A DNA stretch of 64,000 bases from Streptomyces uncialis. Its GTDB lineage: Bacteria; Actinomycetota; Actinomycetes; Streptomycetales; Streptomycetaceae. The notes below the pieces were generated by a model. The model did not search any database, was not told the origin of the DNA, and saw nothing but the letters and a program-made list of their open reading frames with translations. Below, one piece after another: positions 60,176-64,000 of the stretch. The stretch is from positions 124,001-188,000 of the forward strand of contig NZ_LFBV01000003.1 in NCBI RefSeq assembly GCF_001905345.1, written 5' to 3'. The first letter of the stretch is position 1, and each line of letters opens with the position of its first letter. The position numbers and the translations under genes were made by a program.

Positions 60176-61330
60176 TCAGGTGCGGAAGGGGCCGGTCACC
60201 TCGTAGGTGATGCCGCCGGACGACGAACCGCTCGTGCCGCGCTGGCTGGAGAAGTACAGCCGTGAGCCGTCCGGTGAGAAGGCCGGTCCGGTGATCTCCG
60301 ACGACGACTGGCCGTCGATCCGCAGGAAGGGCGCGACCGTCCCGGCCGGTGTGATCACACAGATGTCCATGGTGCCGCCGTCCTCGGCGACGAACAGGTC
60401 ACCGGACGAGGAGCCGGTGACGTTGTCGACCCCGGTCAGTGGAGCGCCCCCGCTGACCAGCGAGTCGTCGTAGGCCAGTTCGTAGGTGTCGCTCGTGAGG
60501 TTCAGCTGCCAGACCCGGTTGTCGCCCTTGGTGGTGAACCAGACCTTGTCGTCGGCGTAGTGGCAGCCCTCGCCTCCGTCGAACCTCTTCGCACCCGGCA
60601 CCTGGTCGCGGGTCACGGTCGGTGAGCCGCCGGGGTCCGGGACGTCCGCCCAGCCGAAGCTGCCGGAGACGGCGGCTCCGGCGGTGAGCACCTGGAGCCT
60701 GCCGGAGGACAGGTCGCCCCAGGTGGTGGGGAGGAAACGGTAGAGGCAGCCGTTCGACTCGTCCTCGGTCAGATAGACCGCCTCGCGCACGGGGTCGGCC
60801 GCGGCGGCCTCGTGCTTGAACCGGCCCATCGCGTCGCGCCGTACGGCCGGGGCCGTGCCCCAGGGGTCCGCTTCATGGACGTAGCCCCGGCTCACCTCCT
60901 CGCAGGACAGCCAGGTGTTCCACGGCTTCCTCCCGCCCGCGCAGTTCTGCCGGGTGTCCGACAGGATGCGGTACGCGCCGGTGATCGCCCCCGTCGGGGC
61001 GAACCGCAGCGCACCGGCTCCGCCCGGGGTGACCTCCGCGTTGGAGACATAGATCCATCCCGTGCCGTCGGCGTAGCACGCGCCGCCGTCGGGCGCGTCG
61101 TGCCAGGTGTACGGGGTGGAGCCGACCTTCTGGCCGGAACGGGCGACGACCCGGCTGGTGAACCCGCCCGGCAGGGCGATGCCGTTGGCGTCGGCCGGCC
61201 GCAGCGTGCCGTACGGGCCCGGGCCGGGCCGCGCGGGATCGGCGAGCGCCGCACCGCGCCACAGGGAGCCGCCGAACGCCGCTGTCGAGGTACCGATGAC
61301 CGCCGTGCGGAGGAAGGTGCGACGTTCCAT
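60176..61330 (-). CDS. PhoX-like (DUF839) exported beta-propeller protein
   Basis: A 384-residue protein with a Tat-type signal: MERRTFLRTAVIGTSTAAFGG, then an Ala-rich stretch to about residue 30. The mature part is PhoX/DUF839-like: VARSGQKV, TWHDAPDGGACYADGTGWIYVSNAE, WNTWLSCEE, VYLTEDESNGCLYRFLP and EGCHYADDKVWFTTKGDNRVW. PhoX phosphatases use calcium and iron bound by Glu/Cys/His residues in these blocks, but many paralogues have unknown activity. ATG 61330 gives the complete signal. No Pho box was seen. Confidence 0.88.
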   Translation of the reverse strand: MERRTFLRTAVIGTSTAAFGGSLWRGAALADPARPGPGPYGTLRPADANGIALPGGFTSRVVARSGQKVGSTPYTWHDAPDGGACYADGTGWIYVSNAEVTPGGAGALRFAPTGAITGAYRILSDTRQNCAGGRKPWNTWLSCEEVSRGYVHEADPWGTAPAVRRDAMGRFKHEAAAADPVREAVYLTEDESNGCLYRFLPTTWGDLSSGRLQVLTAGAAVSGSFGWADVPDPGGSPTVTRDQVPGAKRFDGGEGCHYADDKVWFTTKGDNRVWQLNLTSDTYELAYDDSLVSGGAPLTGVDNVTGSSSGDLFVAEDGGTMDICVITPAGTVAPFLRIDGQSSSEITGPAFSPDGSRLYFSSQRGTSGSSSGGITYEVTGPFRT

Positions 61331-61571
61331 GAATCACTCCAGGGGGCTGGTGACCGGCCCGGACCACCGGTCGACGGGGCGGGATCGCACGACCAGGGAA
61401 CATACGCGTCGCCCATGGCCGCGGGGCCAACGCCGGATGTCGCGTGCCGGTCGGGCACGGGCATGGCCGTCTGCGGCCGGGCGCCCGGTACGGAGTAGGC
61501 CATACCGGTGCAACGAGCCGGGGCTCCCTGGGGTGACGCCCGGCCGGCCCGCCGGGGGACATCCCGGGGTC

Positions 61572-61610
61572 GGACCGGGTCGGACCGGGTCCGCCGGTCC
61601 GACCCGGTCC
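61572..61610 (-). terminator. Long hairpin terminator after the hypothetical gene
   Basis: A perfect 15-base-pair stem, GGACCGGGTCGGACC (61572-61586) with GGTCCGACCCGGTCC (61596-61610), 9-base loop. It begins about 30 bases past the stop at 61641 and should end that transcript. The rest of 61331-61640 has no gene. Confidence 0.8.
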
Positions 61611-61640
61611 ACGCCGACGGCCGGGGCAGCGGCGGGATGT

Positions 61641-62990
61641 CTACGCCTGCGGATACTCCTGGCAGGCGGACCGGATCTCCCGCAGAAGTGCCGGATAGTC
61701 CTCGCCGTAGGTGACCACGGCCGCGAACACCGAATCGAGGGCGGCCCGGAGCGGGTCGGACCCGGCGGCACCGAACAGGGCGGGGACGGCCATGTGCGGC
61801 TGGGACATGCGGGGCGGCCGGACGGGCCGGCCGACCGTGGTCAGCGCGTACATCGTCGCTCCGGTGGGCGACGGGTAGTCCGGATGCGCCACCATCGCCG
61901 CGGGGCCCACGAGATGCACCACCGGCGAGGGCTGTGAGACCGGGGCGTCCACGCCGTCCCGGGCGGGTGGCTCGAAGGGAGGCCGCTCGGGCGGGACAGC
62001 CTCGGCCACGGTCCTGTCGGGGAAGCGCGGGTCGGACTCCAGAACCCGCCACGCACGGTCCGGGTCGTTGAAGGGCGGCGGCAGTGGACGCCCTTCGGCG
62101 AGGTCCGTGAGTGCGGCGGCGACCGGGTCCAGCGCGGTCAGTCCGGCCGCTTCGCACGCGCGGCGCGCCGCCAGCACGGCCACCTGACGCTGGGTTGCGG
62201 AGCCCGCGGCGTCGAGAGCGTGGACAAGGGCCGGGTCGAAGCGGAGCAGACCGCGCACATTGCCGCCGACGGCGCTGAGCGCCGGGCTCGGCAACTTCCC
62301 TCCCCATTTCCACAGTTCGTAGGCGAGCTTTTGCCGCCTCTCTGCTTCTGCTTCCGCGAGCCGGGCGAGGCGCGCGGCTTCGGCACGTTCGGCCGGGGTC
62401 GGCGGGGGCGGCTGCTCCTGGGCGTAGTCGTGCCAGTAGGCGGCGACCTCCGAGGTCTGCTTCAGGACGCGGTCCGGACCGGGCGGTGCCGGCCAGAACT
62501 GCAACAGATAGCGGTCCAGTTCGGCCTCCTCGGGGAACCGGGTGTCGTGCTGCTTCCCCTCGTCCATGCGTGTGGCGCAGTACCGGACCCGGTGGTCGAT
62601 CTCGTCCAGGCCCAGGTCCCAGGAGCCCCCGCCTCCCCACTCCACGAGTGCGGTGCTGGTGGAGGCGGGCCGGAAGGAGACCTCCACGATCTCCTCCCAC
62701 CCGTCGTCCAGCGGCGGGGCCTGGTCGTGCACCTCCACGGTGAAGACGACACTGCCGGTGTGCAGGCCGGTGATCAGCCACAGCAGACCGGGGGTCGCCG
62801 CCCCGCACAACCCGTTGCGTTGTCCGCCGAGCGCTTCCGCGAGTTCCGGGAAAACGCCGTCCGGATCGCTCTCGACATAGATCTGACTGTAATGAACCTC
62901 AACATTGCCCTCGACCGGCCTGCGCACCACGACCCCCACTCGCTCCCGGGAACGGACCACGCCAAGCAGCTTAGGGACGACCACTGACAT
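61641..62990 (-). CDS. Hypothetical protein with central coiled coil
   Basis: A 449-residue protein of no family I recognise. The first 150 residues look beta-rich (VGVVVRRPVEGNVEVHYSQIYV, GLLWLITGLHTGSVVFTVEVHD). Residues about 213-250 form an Ala/Glu/Arg-rich coiled coil (PAERAEAARLARLAEAEAERR). The C-terminal third is Pro-rich with a helical end (LRAALDSVFAAVVTYGEDYPALLREI). There is no signal peptide or membrane segment. Coding bias is good and the start ATG 62990 is clear. Some such proteins are immunity or toxin-associated, but nothing here shows that. Confidence 0.75.
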   Translation of the reverse strand: MSVVVPKLLGVVRSRERVGVVVRRPVEGNVEVHYSQIYVESDPDGVFPELAEALGGQRNGLCGAATPGLLWLITGLHTGSVVFTVEVHDQAPPLDDGWEEIVEVSFRPASTSTALVEWGGGGSWDLGLDEIDHRVRYCATRMDEGKQHDTRFPEEAELDRYLLQFWPAPPGPDRVLKQTSEVAAYWHDYAQEQPPPPTPAERAEAARLARLAEAEAERRQKLAYELWKWGGKLPSPALSAVGGNVRGLLRFDPALVHALDAAGSATQRQVAVLAARRACEAAGLTALDPVAAALTDLAEGRPLPPPFNDPDRAWRVLESDPRFPDRTVAEAVPPERPPFEPPARDGVDAPVSQPSPVVHLVGPAAMVAHPDYPSPTGATMYALTTVGRPVRPPRMSQPHMAVPALFGAAGSDPLRAALDSVFAAVVTYGEDYPALLREIRSACQEYPQA

Positions 62991-63203
62991 CGCCGGGTCG
63001 CCGGATCACCAGGTCGATGGACCGACCCACCGAAGGACCGAAGGGGGCATGAGCGCACGGGCCACTCGCCGTGCCGGCCAATGCCGATGCCGGTGGGGTG
63101 GGGTGGGGTGGACGGGGTCCACCGGGGGCGGGTTGAACGGGCACGTGGGCGGACGCGATGGCTCAGCGTCAGCCGCTCGCGCAACGGCGGCCGAAGGCGC
63201 GGC

Positions 63204-63911
63204 TCACCAGGTGCACCCGGCTCGCAGGTCGTGGATGCTGTCGGCGAGTTCGGCCGGGTGGGACGGCCAGCCCGTCGTGTGCCAGTGGGTGATCCGCCAG
63301 GCGAGCCGCCGCGGCCAGACGGGGGTGACGGGCAGTTGGCGGACCGGGATCCACACGGGGGTGCCGCCGTGGTTGTCGAGTGTTTCGCGGGCGCCGAGCT
63401 CTCCTTCGGCTTCCAGGAGGAAGTAGTGCTCGCGGCGTCGTTCCTTCCAGACCCGGGCCACTTCCCGGACCACGTCCCCGCTCAGGCCGGACTCCTCCCG
63501 CAGTTCGCGGACCACCGCGCGGTGCAAGGGTTCACCGTCCTCAACCCCGCCGCCGGGTATCTCGTAGAACGGCTGTCCGTCCTCCTCGAAGCCGATGAGC
63601 AGGATGTGCTCGTCGCGGATCACCACCGCACCGGCCCGGACCCGCACCGGTTCGTCGGCCGCCGGGTCGACCCAGGGAACCGGCCGTCGCACCGGACCGC
63701 GTGTCGTCCAGTCCCTCAGGACCGTCTCGGCGGTGCCTACCGGCCGGATACGTGCGTGGCGTGCCTCGGCCAGGGTCAGCGAGCGCCAGGTGCCGTCCGG
63801 CGCCTGGTCGTGGCGGGGGAAGCGGTACGTCCCGGCCTCGTCCGGGTCCTTCGCGAGGACGAGGCCGGTGCCGTCGAACAGGGGGTTGACCGTGAGGGGG
63901 ACGTCAGCCAT
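63204..63911 (-). CDS. NUDIX hydrolase
   Basis: A 235-residue protein. The NUDIX box is complete in the middle of the chain: GGGVEDGEPLHRAVVRELREE followed by SGL, giving GX5EX7REX2EEXG-type spacing with the metal-binding glutamates. It should hydrolyse a nucleoside diphosphate linked to another group. Residues 1-85 are an N-terminal extension of unknown role (LTVNPLFDGTGLVLAKD). ATG 63911 is the only sensible start. The remaining 90 bases of the window hold nothing recognisable. Confidence 0.88.
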   Translation of the reverse strand: MADVPLTVNPLFDGTGLVLAKDPDEAGTYRFPRHDQAPDGTWRSLTLAEARHARIRPVGTAETVLRDWTTRGPVRRPVPWVDPAADEPVRVRAGAVVIRDEHILLIGFEEDGQPFYEIPGGGVEDGEPLHRAVVRELREESGLSGDVVREVARVWKERRREHYFLLEAEGELGARETLDNHGGTPVWIPVRQLPVTPVWPRRLAWRITHWHTTGWPSHPAELADSIHDLRAGCTW

Positions 63912-64000
63912 CCGGGAAGGTTAGCGGCCTGGTGCGCGAGCTTCGGCGAGCAGGTGCGGCGGCGTGGAATGCGCCCCGCCCGCTGTCCCGCCGCCTCGCT

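Noticed and set aside
1..64000. CRISPR array, prophage or insertion sequence
   Set aside because: No regularly spaced repeat-spacer series, transposase, integrase or phage structural motif was seen. The tandem repeats found have no unique spacers.

Overview
The window is uniformly GC-rich actinobacterial DNA, most likely a Streptomyces chromosome. The evidence is GTG and TTG starts, 4-base ATGA/GTGA overlaps between genes, a SARP-type regulator, an IdeR/DmdR iron box and many actinomycete-only families. No phage, plasmid, insertion sequence or CRISPR signature was seen.

Layout. 1-5 kb: end of a zinc-type alcohol dehydrogenase, an aldehyde dehydrogenase, a lone phosphotransferase, then a TetR repressor facing a small methyltransferase/membrane-protein operon across two palindromic operators. 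5-10 kb: a large SARP-NB-ARC-TPR regulator divergent from an MFS exporter. 10-17 kb: a TerB-like protein, a cysteine-rich DUF1326 protein whose promoter is flanked by two CsoR-like dyads, and an MMPL transporter/histidine kinase/response regulator operon. 17-18 kb: a secreted alpha/beta hydrolase.

18.3-40.2 kb is the centrepiece: 13 genes on the minus strand for a catecholate peptide siderophore, behind one iron box at 40206-40224. In transcription order they are DHB synthesis (dhbA, dhbC, dhbE, a stand-alone isochorismatase, a stand-alone aryl carrier protein), a siderophore reductase, a binding lipoprotein, two permeases, an ATPase, a dimodular NRPS, an MFS exporter and a dedicated DAHP synthase. 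Chorismate supply, dihydroxybenzoate formation, peptide assembly, export, re-uptake and iron release are thus co-transcribed. The NRPS is C-A-T-E-C-A-T-E-C with no thioesterase, so chain length and release are open questions.

40-46 kb: a large secreted lectin/DUF11/SpaA-type surface protein, then a two-gene operon joining a cis-prenyltransferase to an MpaB/rubber-oxygenase-like protein fused to EF hands. 46-64 kb: an S1-repeat protein, a MerR/hydrolase pair with a clear MerR dyad, a methyltransferase-like protein, a MarR regulator, a secreted M20 hydrolase, small membrane proteins, an MFS pump, a macrolide-type glycosyltransferase, an atypical tRNA-Gly-like gene with its own terminator, a DUF1348 gene behind a heptanucleotide repeat, DUF2071, PhoX-like, unknown and NUDIX genes.

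The most notable candidates for new biology are the prenyltransferase/oxygenase-EF-hand pair, the TE-less NRPS, the atypical tRNA and the CsoR-like control of DUF1326.
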